A DNA stretch of 64,000 nucleotides, from NCBI GenBank assembly GCA_900168235.1, contig FUZG01000010.1, forward strand, positions 62,001-126,000. Direction: 5' to 3'. The stretch is from Lachnospiraceae bacterium (GTDB lineage Bacteria > Bacillota > Clostridia > Lachnospirales > Lachnospiraceae). Both the position numbers and the translations under genes were made by a program. The notes under the pieces were generated by a model, which saw only the letters and a list, made by a program, of their open reading frames with translations, did not search any database and was not told the DNA's origin. Positions 43,613 through 52,335 of the stretch are shown piece by piece. How positions within the stretch are numbered: the first letter of the stretch is position 1; each line of letters opens with the position of its first letter.

Positions 43613-46585
43613 TCAATACCATCCGCCGTTTCCAACAGTATTACCATTGATTCTATATGGGGTTACCGTAAAGTCATAATTCGTAATATTTTTCCACGGT
43701 CCGCTATCAGATCTTGATGCATATACTTTTATTCTAATTTTTTCGTTTTTGGGAGAAACTTCTTGATAAATTTTTAATGTACCGTTTTTATATGTCATAC
43801 ACAATCTCATACCAAAGATATTTCTTTGTTCTTCCTTATTCACATCAAGCTTAAATGGTGCAGTAAATAATTCATTTACTTCTCCATTACTGATCTTTAG
43901 ATATACATGTGTTGTTTCATGGTATGTCTGGGCATTACTCTTACCCGTCACATCTATACCGGAACCTTTCATAGTGATATCACCCGCACAGACCCATCTG
44001 AATTCTGCTTCCGGTTCGTCCTCATTGATAAGCGCCGGTTTTGCCGGAGCAGTATCGCAGGATTCAATATCCCAGCTGTTAAAAGCAAGGTTATGGTGGA
44101 CTTTATATCGCGATGTTGAAGAACTATTGATCCAGGCATCCTCAGTAAAACCATTCCCGATATTTGCCCTTACTTTCACAACATCATCAAATTTAATATC
44201 GCAGCTCTGTCCGTTTTTAAGTGTATAAGTCCGCTTATCACCTGTGCCCTGCTGCTCAGCTGTCACAGTAACATTATTTATCGCATCAACGTCACTGCCT
44301 TTTTTACCTGTTGCAGATTTATTCCTGGTATTGCGATAATTTACCGTAAACTTATATGTATTCGGTGTCCAGTGTGCATAAAGATCTGTTACGTTTGCAT
44401 CCGGTGTTTTGAAGGTATCTTCATTCACCTTTTCACCGCCTTTTTCAGCTGTGTACCATCCTGCAAAAGTGTATCCTGCTTTCACGATACTTTCGCTTTC
44501 TGTTTTCTCCGGATAATCCTTTATTATAAAACCTGATTTTTCACGTTTTGTAATTACACGGTCTGCTGCAGTACTGCTTGTTGAACCGTCGCCGTTATTT
44601 GAACCATTTAAATGGAATCTGACAGTGTTATAATTCTTTTCAAAAAACAGATATACTGTATTTACCACGGACGGATCAAGCTTTACCGATCCCGCATTAT
44701 CTTCATTAGAAGTACTTTTTATCGGATTTCCGTTTTTATCAAGATTCCTTGTTCCTTCTATATCATTTGCGGACAGTTCTTTATTTACAACCTTTACTCC
44801 TCCAAGGTGATATCCTCCTGAATGATCCGGGTCCCACTTTGTAATTTCTTTATTTTTAGCGATAAAAGCAGTTTTTTCAGCACCAGCCTCATTCTTCATG
44901 ATATCTTCACCCATGATCATCAGACTGTCTTTTGTACAATATTTTGTCGAATCGTCTACTATTCCGTTATCATCGGGCGAGTATGTACTGTCAGATGCAA
45001 TAGCAGCATTTGCATATGTATCCTCTTCATCCGTCTCCATCTGATACATCACTCTGTAAAATGCCTGTCTCTTTTCCGACGCCCCCGGATCATTCGGATT
45101 TCCCGGTGTACCGGGACCATTGGGAGTACCGGGATCATTCGGACCGTTTGGATTTCCCGGTGTTCCGGGATCACCTGGCTTTCCCGGATCATCATTATCC
45201 CCGGGTCTTCCGGGAGCAGATCCGTCTTCATATTCACCGCTCTCATTTTTTAATTCCGTAGAACCGCCTGCATTTATATATGCATATACCGCTTCATGCC
45301 CGTTTATTCCATCTACAACTACCTTCTTAAAAGTCTTTTTATTCATCTCTTCAGGATCAAAGCTTCGCTCATTTCCTACGACTACTGTGATCTTTACCTT
45401 TTTTCCTGCGACTTTTGCAGTGAGTACTGTTGAGCCTTCTTTTTCTGCTGAAATGACTCCATACTCGGATACTGAAGCAACTTCGGGTTTTTTACTCTTC
45501 CAGATCGGAAGTTCATGAGATTTTTCAAGATTGATGAAAAGCTTATCGCCAGACATCATTTTGACGCTGTATTTATCGCTTCTACCGACGACACTGATGC
45601 CATAAGATGTGTCTACTTGAGACTCATTAGAATAGATTAAAAGATTATGAAGATCATTTCCTGATGCAGAAGCAGTTCCCTGTTTCATTACTGAGAGCTT
45701 TGTCTTCTTTTCAGGTATCTTCGCAAATGTTTTATCATATACCCAGTTTATCTTACCTGCATTTGGTATACGTATCTTCTGCGTTTTACCATTTGGTACA
45801 TCCATCACATAGGTTGTCTGCGATGCATCTGTTACACGTACCTTTGTCTTAAACGCTTTTCCCCCGACATACGCATATACACTTGTTGTACCTACTCCTG
45901 TTGCAAAAATCTGTCCATTAACAACTTCTGCCACATCCGGATTTTCCGTGATCCATGAAACCTTGAATCCCATGTCGTTTAACGCCATACTTCCTGATTC
46001 ATTGAGACTCACGGACTTTATTTCTCCGACCTTCATATCCATCTTCTTTGCAGAAAGCTTTGCATTAACGATAGTGATATCATAGGTTCTGCCGTCAACT
46101 GTTACCTGAAGCCTGCCTGTTTTCTTTGCTTTTGCTAAACCTTTTTTACTGACAGCAAGCTTTCCTTTGTCAGAAGTCGATGCTCCATCTCCGATAAACC
46201 ATTTCTGACCTCTGATAAGTCCGTGGGAACCATCATTTAATAGTGAAGGCTTCGGCTCTGTTCCAAAGCAGGCATCCATTGACAATATTTCCTTTGTGTT
46301 TACTGAAACAGAGTTTTTCTCAGACTTTACTGATTCTCTGGCAATATTTACCGATACGATATCATTGGCAATACTTATTTTTCTTTCTGATACTTCATTT
46401 TCAACTGTGCCACTTTCTGCATCATCGGAACTGATTCCACGCATATCTTCAATTCCATACTCGACTTCATGTTCTTCCGGAATTTCGTCCGCTGACACAC
46501 TCGCAAACGCAGGCATCGTATTCGACATAGCGATCGAAGATGCGAGCATCATCACAAGCAACCTATTTTTGTTTTTACTTTTCAT
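43613..46585 (-). CDS. Large secreted protein with Big2-like domains and a Listeria-Bacteroides repeat
   Basis: About 990 aa. An N-terminal signal peptide (NRLLVMMLASSIAMSNTMPAFA) is followed by Big2-like beta domains (VSWITENPDVAEVVNGQIFATGVG; KSKKPEVASVSEYGVISAEKEG). A Pro-Gly-Asn-rich linker of about 45 residues comes near the middle (repeats of GNPNGPNDPGTP type). Then an InlB-type repeat (AGYTFAGWYTAEKGGEKVNE...LYAHWTP) and a C-terminal beta-rich region. No LPXTG motif or transmembrane tail is seen, so how it is held is unclear. The ATG at 46585 lacks a good ribosome site. It is likely a surface adhesin or matrix protein; no partner is evident. Confidence 0.82.
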   Translation of the reverse strand: MKSKNKNRLLVMMLASSIAMSNTMPAFASVSADEIPEEHEVEYGIEDMRGISSDDAESGTVENEVSERKISIANDIVSVNIARESVKSEKNSVSVNTKEILSMDACFGTEPKPSLLNDGSHGLIRGQKWFIGDGASTSDKGKLAVSKKGLAKAKKTGRLQVTVDGRTYDITIVNAKLSAKKMDMKVGEIKSVSLNESGSMALNDMGFKVSWITENPDVAEVVNGQIFATGVGTTSVYAYVGGKAFKTKVRVTDASQTTYVMDVPNGKTQKIRIPNAGKINWVYDKTFAKIPEKKTKLSVMKQGTASASGNDLHNLLIYSNESQVDTSYGISVVGRSDKYSVKMMSGDKLFINLEKSHELPIWKSKKPEVASVSEYGVISAEKEGSTVLTAKVAGKKVKITVVVGNERSFDPEEMNKKTFKKVVVDGINGHEAVYAYINAGGSTELKNESGEYEDGSAPGRPGDNDDPGKPGDPGTPGNPNGPNDPGTPNGPGTPGNPNDPGASEKRQAFYRVMYQMETDEEDTYANAAIASDSTYSPDDNGIVDDSTKYCTKDSLMIMGEDIMKNEAGAEKTAFIAKNKEITKWDPDHSGGYHLGGVKVVNKELSANDIEGTRNLDKNGNPIKSTSNEDNAGSVKLDPSVVNTVYLFFEKNYNTVRFHLNGSNNGDGSTSSTAADRVITKREKSGFIIKDYPEKTESESIVKAGYTFAGWYTAEKGGEKVNEDTFKTPDANVTDLYAHWTPNTYKFTVNYRNTRNKSATGKKGSDVDAINNVTVTAEQQGTGDKRTYTLKNGQSCDIKFDDVVKVRANIGNGFTEDAWINSSSTSRYKVHHNLAFNSWDIESCDTAPAKPALINEDEPEAEFRWVCAGDITMKGSGIDVTGKSNAQTYHETTHVYLKISNGEVNELFTAPFKLDVNKEEQRNIFGMRLCMTYKNGTLKIYQEVSPKNEKIRIKVYASRSDSGPWKNITNYDFTVTPYRINGNTVGNGGWY

Positions 46586-46588
46586 CAC

Positions 46589-46814
46589 AACTTTTAACGG
46601 ACCCGGTCTATCAACAGACAGAGATCCGTTTCTGCTCTTTACGCAGATCTCCTTCCTGTTAAATACTTACTACTGTTACATCATCATTAAATGGGATTAT
46701 TCCAAAAAGCTGAGCGCGGAATACGCCATGAATTGCTTCTGGATTTTGAAACGTCCGAAATATGAACGCCCGTGTATACTATCACAACACGCTCAATAAA
46801 GTCAACACAAATAT
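46589..46814 (-). promoter_or_regulatory. Leader and promoter region of the large secreted protein
   Basis: On the minus strand TTGACT occurs upstream of GATAGTATAC in the 46765-46805 interval, a plausible promoter with a 16-17 bp spacer. The 180-nt leader has a hairpin GAGATC..CG / CG..GATCTC near 46620-46650 and an AGGAAGGAG stretch too far from the start to serve it. No riboswitch class was recognised. Confidence 0.35.
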
Positions 46815-46858
46815 AAAATCCCGAAAGGCGCCGTATTTCCGACATCTCCCGGGATTTT
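46815..46858 (-). terminator. Terminator after the chorismate mutase-shikimate kinase gene
   Basis: AAAATCCCG (46815-46823) pairs with CGGGATTTT (46850-46858) and is followed on the minus strand by TATATTTG. It lies about 32 bp after the stop codon at 46890. Confidence 0.7.
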
Positions 46859-46889
46859 TCAGAGGAATGTATTAAAAAAAATGCTTATC

Positions 46890-47687
46890 TTATTCTTTCT
46901 CGTGCTCGTTATCGAATGCGATCAGCTTTGCAATAATCTCATCGCAGATCTGGTCTTCTGACTTTCCGTCAGTTGCCACCTCGATATCCGCAACAGCATG
47001 GTATCTTTCCTTACGCTTCTCAAGAAGGTTTGAAATAAATTCCACGTTCATATGATTATTAAGGATCGGTCTTTCATTGCTGTCCTTAACTCTTTCAAGG
47101 ATAGTCTCCGGAAGTGCTGTGAGAAGTACTACTCTTCCGTTCTTTTTCATGTGATCTGCGTTGTCTTCACGCATTACGACACCGCCGCCGCAGGATACGA
47201 TACTCTGCTTTACTTTCTGCAGCTCGATAAGGCAGTTACTCTCAAGATTTCTAAAATATGCTTCGCCGTATTCATCAAAGATCTCTGAAATGGACATTCC
47301 CTGCTTTTCAACGATCATGGCATCCATCTCAACTCTGTGCATCTCAAGCTTTCGCTCAAGCTCTGAAGCGATGGTTGTCTTTCCCGCTCCCATAAATCCG
47401 ATAAGGAATACATTATAATCAAAAAGACTCTTCGCCTGCACACGACGGCTGTTCTTCACAATATACTTGAAAACATCCAGTATTTCTTCTTCAAAGGGAT
47501 TATCACCAAGCTTTGCCTTAAGCGCATCTGTCTGCTTTTTTTCCTGCTCAGGCTGAAGGATCGGGATACCTGTTGCCTTCTTGTACGAAATGATTTCCTG
47601 AATATGTACCATACGATCAGCCAGTGCCTCGATGATCCTGTTATCACACTCGCCAATCTTCTCACGGATCTTTTCAAGCTGTTCCAT
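46890..47687 (-). CDS. Fused chorismate mutase (AroQ) - shikimate kinase (AroK)
   Basis: 265 aa from the ATG at 47687, which has GGAGGG seven bases upstream; the open frame extends to 47819 but that part covers the promoter. Residues 1-85 are an AroQ-type chorismate mutase (EKIREKIGECDNRIIEALADRM, KKATGIPILQPEQE). From about residue 92 a shikimate kinase follows: FLIGFMGAGKTTIASEL (P-loop 97-105), VEMDAMIVEKQGMSISEIF with D122, and SCGGGVVMREDN. The kinase makes shikimate 3-phosphate; the mutase turns chorismate to prephenate. The two reactions are not consecutive, so the fusion probably serves co-regulation or aromatic-amino-acid feedback. Such fusions occur in Clostridia. Confidence 0.92.
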   Translation of the reverse strand: MEQLEKIREKIGECDNRIIEALADRMVHIQEIISYKKATGIPILQPEQEKKQTDALKAKLGDNPFEEEILDVFKYIVKNSRRVQAKSLFDYNVFLIGFMGAGKTTIASELERKLEMHRVEMDAMIVEKQGMSISEIFDEYGEAYFRNLESNCLIELQKVKQSIVSCGGGVVMREDNADHMKKNGRVVLLTALPETILERVKDSNERPILNNHMNVEFISNLLEKRKERYHAVADIEVATDGKSEDQICDEIIAKLIAFDNEHEKE

Positions 47688-47774
47688 TGTGTTTCCCTCC
47701 AGATTTATTCCTACACCATATTCGCAAGTCCTAAGCCCTAAATGCGTCGGACTATTCGTCTTTACTCTGAGATT

Positions 47775-47803
47775 ATTATAGACGCACTCTGTTGCTATGA
47801 CAA
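47775..47803 (-). promoter_or_regulatory. Strong vegetative promoter of the mutase-kinase gene
   Basis: On the minus strand TTGTCA (-35, 47798-47803) and TATAAT (-10, 47775-47780) are separated by 17 bp, close to ideal. The leader is about 80 nt. The promoter position shows that translation starts at 47687, not upstream. Confidence 0.8.
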
Positions 47804-47825
47804 GAAAAAGTTTTAGCAATTTAAA

Positions 47826-48300
47826 GCGTCTAAGCGCTAAAGATTATACCCACACGCTTCTGCTTAGACGGACGGCGCAGTCAGGGGTGTTATCATACAC
47901 ACGAGTACGTTGCCTCGTCGTCAGCGCTGCGCCGCCTATCATCAGATGCGTTCCGCAACTCGGGCACTTTGCTCTTATGCCACGGGCGGTGCACAAAGTG
48001 CCCTCAAACAGTGCTCCACACATCTGAGCTATGCTCGCGCTTCTGTCCTCGGCTGCCAAGTACTCGCTTAGTATGATAACACCCCCGCCTGTCGCCTGTT
48101 CTGTGAATGTCAGGAAGCGGAGATCGTTGCTTTCCATAAGCATCCCGTAAAGAACCGCACAGGTGAGATCCACTGCATACGGAGACTTAGCACGCGGGGC
48201 ATGAGCTATGCTTGAAGCGAATGTCCTGCGTGCTTATGTCGCAGTCAGCAGTTAGCTCACCGTCGTGTCGGTTCCCCGGGATGTGTTGGAAACAACTAAC
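47826..48300 (+). ncRNA. Candidate large structured RNA or palindromic element
   Basis: A GC-rich island of about 475 nt in an AT-rich genome with no convincing gene. Helices found by eye: 47827-47835/47862-47870 (9 bp); a nested long hairpin made of 47884-47898/48071-48085 (15 bp perfect), 47903-47908/48060-48065, 47923-47927/48037-48041, 47943-47948/48021-48026 and 47962-47971/47994-48003 (10 bp); 48162-48167/48256-48261 enclosing 48189-48202/48221-48234 (14 bp). The last helix has two G-U pairs when read as plus-strand RNA, which would be A-C mismatches on the other strand, so plus is favoured. The halves are not simple inverted copies: paired blocks are separated by unrelated sequence, as in folded RNA. 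No clear promoter was found. A mobile-element palindrome remains possible. Confidence 0.45.
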
Positions 48301-48331
48301 ACCGATTCCGTCACTCCAACCAAACACTAAC

Positions 48332-48370
48332 CGAAAAAGGCAATGTCCCGCCATTTCAGAACATTGCCTT
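48332..48370 (-). terminator. Terminator of the TRAP transporter operon
   Basis: A 10-bp stem AAGGCAATGT (48337-48346) / ACATTGCCTT (48361-48370) followed by TTTCGG on the minus strand, 12 bp after the dctP stop. Confidence 0.85.
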
Positions 48371-48381
48371 CGCTAAATCAC

Positions 48382-49389
48382 TTATTTGTCTGCACCGCTC
48401 ATGTAAAGATCAACGAGCTCCGGATCCACTGCCTTTCTGATGCTCTCGTATACGGGCTCGCATGCCTTCTTGATCTCACCGTACATCTCATCAGATGGTG
48501 TCACGATCTCACTTCCACTCTCCTCGATGATCGCCTGTCTGGATGCGATACGTTCATCCGACTGCTCTCTCGCATAGTCCTTTGCAGTCTTTGCCGCCTC
48601 ACGGATGATCTCCTGATCTTCTGCAGAAAGCCCCTGCATAAATTTGTCGCTCACGATCAGTGAAATGAGATGAGGCAGATGGTTTGTCTCTACGATGTAG
48701 TGCTGCTGCTCATAGAGCTTATTTGACACGATAACTTCGTAAGGATTCTCCTGTGCATCGATAGTTCCCTGCTGAAGTCCTATATAAACCTCTGAAAAAG
48801 CCATGGGTGTAGGACTCGCTCCCAGCTGTTTCCAAAATGCCAGATGGTAGGAGTTCTCCATAGTCCTGATCTTTTGTCCCTTAAAATCTGACATGCTGCC
48901 AACATTTTTATTGGTACTCATGACTCTGAAGCCCTGATCGGCATAACCCAGAAGCTCATATCCACCGCCCTTATATACATGACTTATACCATCAAGGAAC
49001 GCCGGATCATCCACAACCTCCCGAAGGTCATCAATACTGCTGTAAACACAAGGCATATCAAAAACTGCGATATCCTTCATGAAAGAAACCTGAGGTGCAG
49101 TATTCTGAACCACAAAAGGAATGTCACCATCCGCACACGACTCCAGAAGCTCTCTGTCTCCTCCAAGAACGCTGTTTGGATAAACCTGAATCTTCATCCG
49201 TCCGTTGCTGAGCTCTGATACTTCATCAGCAAATTTCTCTGCCATTATCTGTGTAACTGTATCCTCCGGGCTCGAGGTTCCGAGAGGCCATGCATAACGC
49301 TGCTCCTCTGCTCCTGCCTTGCTGCCGCATCCCATAAGGAGTGCCGCTGCCCCCGCAAGGATCATCAATAATTTAAACCTTTTAAGCAT
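48382..49389 (-). CDS. dctP: TRAP transporter substrate-binding lipoprotein (DctP)
   Basis: 335 aa from the second of two adjacent ATGs (better spacing to GGAGAAGG). A lipoprotein signal (MLKRFKLLMILAGAAALLMGC) puts the mature protein on the outer face of the membrane. The body matches DctP: SPEDTVTQIMAEKFADEVSE, RMKIQVYPNSVLGGDRELLE, KIRTMENSYHLAFWKQLGASPTPMAF and VYIGLQQGTIDAQENPYEVI. The conserved Arg in the IRTMEN segment usually binds a carboxylate, which fits shikimate, quinate or another organic acid. It is the last gene of a dctQ-dctM-dctP operon next to shikimate genes; the actual ligand is not provable here. Confidence 0.93.
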   Translation of the reverse strand: MLKRFKLLMILAGAAALLMGCGSKAGAEEQRYAWPLGTSSPEDTVTQIMAEKFADEVSELSNGRMKIQVYPNSVLGGDRELLESCADGDIPFVVQNTAPQVSFMKDIAVFDMPCVYSSIDDLREVVDDPAFLDGISHVYKGGGYELLGYADQGFRVMSTNKNVGSMSDFKGQKIRTMENSYHLAFWKQLGASPTPMAFSEVYIGLQQGTIDAQENPYEVIVSNKLYEQQHYIVETNHLPHLISLIVSDKFMQGLSAEDQEIIREAAKTAKDYAREQSDERIASRQAIIEESGSEIVTPSDEMYGEIKKACEPVYESIRKAVDPELVDLYMSGADK

Positions 49390-49452
49390 CATCCTTCTCC
49401 AATACTCTGTCTACGTTCATTTTTCTGCACAAATAGTATTAATAAATCCCGG

Positions 49453-50748
49453 TCATCCTCCAAGAACCGCCAGGCTTATCCCCGGTATAAATGTGATAAG
49501 GAGAAGCGCTGCGAGGAAGATCACGATAAGAGGGATACTCTTTTTTGCAATGTCCATAACAGGAACTCCTGAAAGAGAACTTGCTACAAAAAGGTTTACT
49601 CCTATCGGCGGTGTAACAAATCCAATAGCAAGGTTTACTACCATGATAACCGCGAAATGAACCGGATTCATACCAACCTTTGTAACGATAGGCAGCAGGA
49701 TCGGTGTCAGGATAAGGATCGCAGGTGTAGTATCCATGACCATTCCGACGATCAAAAGGAACACATTTATCACAAGGAACAGGATCACACTGTTTGTGAA
49801 GTGTGTAAGGATCCACTCACTCACCACCTGAGGAACCTGCATGAGCGTAAGCACTCTTGAAAATGCAGTAGATGCAGCAAGGATAAAAAGTATCGGACCA
49901 TACGTATGAACAGCTTCCACGAATATAGTCCATACATCCCTGAATTTCAGCGACTTATAGATAAATAAACTCACGATCAGCGCATAAAATACAGAAATGA
50001 CCGCTGCCTCTGTAGGTGAAGCGATACCGGAATAAATGCATCCAAGGATGATAACAGGGCTTAATAATGCGAAGAAACCTTCACGAACGACCCTTAAAAA
50101 TCCTTTTTTCTTAAGTGCGCCTACCTTTTCATCGATCTTTTCTCTGTCTTCACCATTCTTTTTGCAGTAGTAAACCGCATACGACATGAGAAGCAGGGCG
50201 ATAAGACATCCCGGAACGATACCTGCGAGGAACAGGTCACTTACAGACTCTCCGGACGCCATGGCAAACATGATGAACGGGATACTTGGCGGAATGATAA
50301 CTCCGAGTCCACCGGCAACAGCAACTATCGCAACCGAGAATTTTTTATCGTATCCCATTTCTGTGAGAAAGGGGATCGTCATGCTTCCGACCGCTGCAAC
50401 CGTTGCAGGTGCAGAACCGGATATAGCACCATAGAAAAGACAGGTGATTATCACCGCGCAAGGTACTCCAGCTGTCCTTTTCCCAAGGAAATATGCAAAC
50501 ACATCAAACAGCCTTTTTGATATCTGTCCATGCGCCATGATGATACCGGCCAGAACAAACATAGGAACCGCTAAAAGAGGAAAACTGTCGATTCCTCCCA
50601 GCATAGAACGGATAGCATAGCTTCCGCTTGCAGTAAAGGACGGATCAAACGATCCCGGAAGTACCGATACTATACCAAGTGAAATGGAAATAGGGATTGC
50701 AATAAGGAGACACAGAACAAATATGATAAAAACTGCAGCAACTGACAT
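49453..50748 (-). CDS. dctM: TRAP transporter large permease (DctM)
   Basis: 431 aa from the ATG at 50748, which has GGAGG upstream and overlaps the dctQ end; an earlier in-frame ATG at 50772 lies inside dctQ. It is very hydrophobic, with about 12 membrane segments and the DctM landmarks SFPLLAVPMFVLAGIIM, GLGVIIPPSIPFIMFAMASG, SPTEAAVISVFYALI, MVMDTTPAILILTPILLP and IGFVTPPIGVNLFVASSLSG. It forms the sodium-driven channel for the substrate delivered by DctP. Confidence 0.95.
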   Translation of the reverse strand: MSVAAVFIIFVLCLLIAIPISISLGIVSVLPGSFDPSFTASGSYAIRSMLGGIDSFPLLAVPMFVLAGIIMAHGQISKRLFDVFAYFLGKRTAGVPCAVIITCLFYGAISGSAPATVAAVGSMTIPFLTEMGYDKKFSVAIVAVAGGLGVIIPPSIPFIMFAMASGESVSDLFLAGIVPGCLIALLLMSYAVYYCKKNGEDREKIDEKVGALKKKGFLRVVREGFFALLSPVIILGCIYSGIASPTEAAVISVFYALIVSLFIYKSLKFRDVWTIFVEAVHTYGPILFILAASTAFSRVLTLMQVPQVVSEWILTHFTNSVILFLVINVFLLIVGMVMDTTPAILILTPILLPIVTKVGMNPVHFAVIMVVNLAIGFVTPPIGVNLFVASSLSGVPVMDIAKKSIPLIVIFLAALLLITFIPGISLAVLGG

Positions 50749-50749
50749 T

Positions 50750-51316
50750 TCAGATATCCTCCTTATTTCCAATATTATCTGTCACGGATTCTGTGATAGA
50801 TCCTGCAAGGCTTCCTTCTCCGAGATCAGGATGCTTCTTTTTTAATATGATCTCCAGATTTATTATCCAACGCTGGATGAGCCTGATACCTGTAAGCGAA
50901 AAGCACACAAGAGGAGCGGCCTGAATGTAGTACATAGGTATACCACATGCCGGACTCACCTGTCCGCTCGCTATCGTAGTCTTCAAATAAGCTGCGGAAT
51001 ATGGAATCAGATATGCAAAATAAATGAAAGAGAAAGTAAGATTCACAATCTTAAACGCAGCTTCTCCTCTTTCCGGAAAAAACTTTATAAACTGATCGAT
51101 CTTTATAGAAATACATTTTCTTGTACACAGACTGACGCTCATGAACGCAGACCAGATAAAGAGATACCGGGTTATTTCCTCCGACCAGGAAAGAGATACT
51201 CCCAGCACATAACGTGAAAAAACCTGTACCCCCATGATCACCGCCATAGCCCCAAGCATCAGGACCATCAGCATTTCTTCCAGATTCTCTTCCAGATACT
51301 TCAATACCTTCTTCAT
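50750..51316 (-). CDS. dctQ: TRAP transporter small permease (DctQ)
   Basis: About 188 aa from the ATG at 51316 with an AGGA site; the frame extends to 51373 without a site. Four membrane segments and the DctQ pattern are visible: LEENLEEMLMVLMLGAMAVIM, RYVLGVSLSWSEEITRYLFIW, SVSLCTRKCISIKIDQFIKFFP and a late PLVCFSLTGIRLIQR. It joins the large permease DctM. A -10 resembling the flagellar sigma-28 boxes lies about 100 bp upstream. Confidence 0.9.
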   Translation of the reverse strand: MKKVLKYLEENLEEMLMVLMLGAMAVIMGVQVFSRYVLGVSLSWSEEITRYLFIWSAFMSVSLCTRKCISIKIDQFIKFFPERGEAAFKIVNLTFSFIYFAYLIPYSAAYLKTTIASGQVSPACGIPMYYIQAAPLVCFSLTGIRLIQRWIINLEIILKKKHPDLGEGSLAGSITESVTDNIGNKEDI

Positions 51317-51416
51317 TTGTTCCTCGCTTATTATAAACTGTGCCCTTTGTACCCTAGTATCATTATACTTCAATAGTGTAAATCATTAAAGTGACAATTT
51401 TAATATCACATATCCT

Positions 51417-51443
51417 TTATCGGATAATAATTCAAATTTTTGT
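51417..51443 (-). promoter_or_regulatory. Possible sigma-28-like promoter of the TRAP operon
   Basis: The minus-strand -10 TCCGATAA (51417-51424) is identical to that of the glycosyltransferase operons; 15 bp upstream is ACAA, three of four matching TCAA. It sits directly after the aroD terminator, the same terminator-promoter layout as in the flagellar region. Confidence 0.4.
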
Positions 51444-51451
51444 ACACGACA

Positions 51452-51490
51452 AAAGGGCGAAAGTTTAAATTCGATCAACTTTCGCCCTTT
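51452..51490 (-). terminator. Terminator of the aroE-MFS-aroD operon
   Basis: A perfect 14-bp stem AAAGGGCGAAAGTT (51452-51465) / AACTTTCGCCCTTT (51477-51490), followed by TGTCG on the minus strand. It lies 70 bp after the aroD stop. Confidence 0.88.
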
Positions 51491-51559
51491 ATGTGTCATT
51501 TATTTATGCATCTCCGGTCATACGACCATTCGTAGAGGCACTAAGCTCCAATCTCTCCC

Positions 51560-52321
51560 TCAGATACTTCCGTGGATAAGCTCAAGGATAGTATCAAGAT
51601 CTTTTGCATTCATCTGACCCGGAGCAGAAACCTTTCCTACTGCACCAAATGTAGCAGCAGAACCGAATACCTCTCCGCAGAGACGGCTGATAAGTCCTGT
51701 GCCTGCCATAGACATGGTGATGATCGGACGATCAGCATACTCCTCAGACATTTCTCTTGTTGCAGAAAGAAGTGTCAGAACGTCAGCCTTATTCTGAGGC
51801 ATAACTGCGATCTTCGGAATATCTGCACCAAGCTCCTGCATCTTCTTCAGACGTCCAACGATATCATCCTTATCAGGAGTCTTGTGGAAGTCGTGGTTAG
51901 ATGCAACAACCTTTACATTATTCTTGTGAGCGTTCTCGATGATCTTCTTTACAAACTCGTCACCTGTGAATGCCTCTACGTCAACGAGGTCGATAAGACC
52001 TGTCTCTGCAGCCATGCTGTTAAGATCAACATACTTATCTGCATCGATAGCCTTCTCTCCGCCTTCCTTTGAAGTACGGAAAGTGAACAGGATCGGCTTG
52101 TCTCCGATAACGTCACGAAGCTTCTTCATAACATCCTTTGTACGGTTCTCATTGAAGATCTCTTCAAACCAGTCTACACGCCACTCAACGATATCATAAC
52201 GAACTTCCTTGAATGAAGCCGCTGCAGAGAGGATCTCCTCTTCTGTCTTTCCTACGATCGGAACGATGATCTTCGGTGTACCCTCACCAATAACGACATT
52301 TCTTACTTTTACAGTATTCAT
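51560..52321 (-). CDS. aroD: Type I 3-dehydroquinate dehydratase
   Basis: 253 aa, GAGGG ribosome site. The type I (Schiff-base) active site is complete and at the canonical numbers: E46 in VEWRVDWFE, H143 in SNHDFHKT and K170 in DIPKIAVMPQNK; FTFRTSKEGGE also fits. The enzyme interconverts 3-dehydroquinate and 3-dehydroshikimate. Type I enzymes serve biosynthesis, and also quinate breakdown when clustered with quinate/shikimate dehydrogenases and transporters, as here. It is co-transcribed with an MFS transporter and a YdiB-like dehydrogenase, which supports a catabolic or salvage role. Confidence 0.96.
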   Translation of the reverse strand: MNTVKVRNVVIGEGTPKIIVPIVGKTEEEILSAAASFKEVRYDIVEWRVDWFEEIFNENRTKDVMKKLRDVIGDKPILFTFRTSKEGGEKAIDADKYVDLNSMAAETGLIDLVDVEAFTGDEFVKKIIENAHKNNVKVVASNHDFHKTPDKDDIVGRLKKMQELGADIPKIAVMPQNKADVLTLLSATREMSEEYADRPIITMSMAGTGLISRLCGEVFGSAATFGAVGKVSAPGQMNAKDLDTILELIHGSI

Positions 52322-52335
52322 ACAAATCCCTCTTT

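Noticed and set aside
45049-45518. Open frames on the plus strand and in other frames opposite the Pro-Gly-rich linker
   Set aside because: They are by-products of the repetitive linker DNA, without start signals.
46589-46800. A cyclic-di-GMP riboswitch in the leader of the large secreted protein
   Set aside because: Hairpins are present, but the conserved GEMM core bases are not.
47688-47819. A 44-codon N-terminal extension of the mutase-kinase gene
   Set aside because: A near-perfect promoter lies inside it and a GGAGGG site marks the ATG at 47687.
47844-48173. A 109-codon minus-strand open frame over the GC-rich structured region
   Set aside because: No ribosome site, no recognisable domain, and the bases are explained by long paired helices. 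GC-rich DNA keeps frames open by chance.
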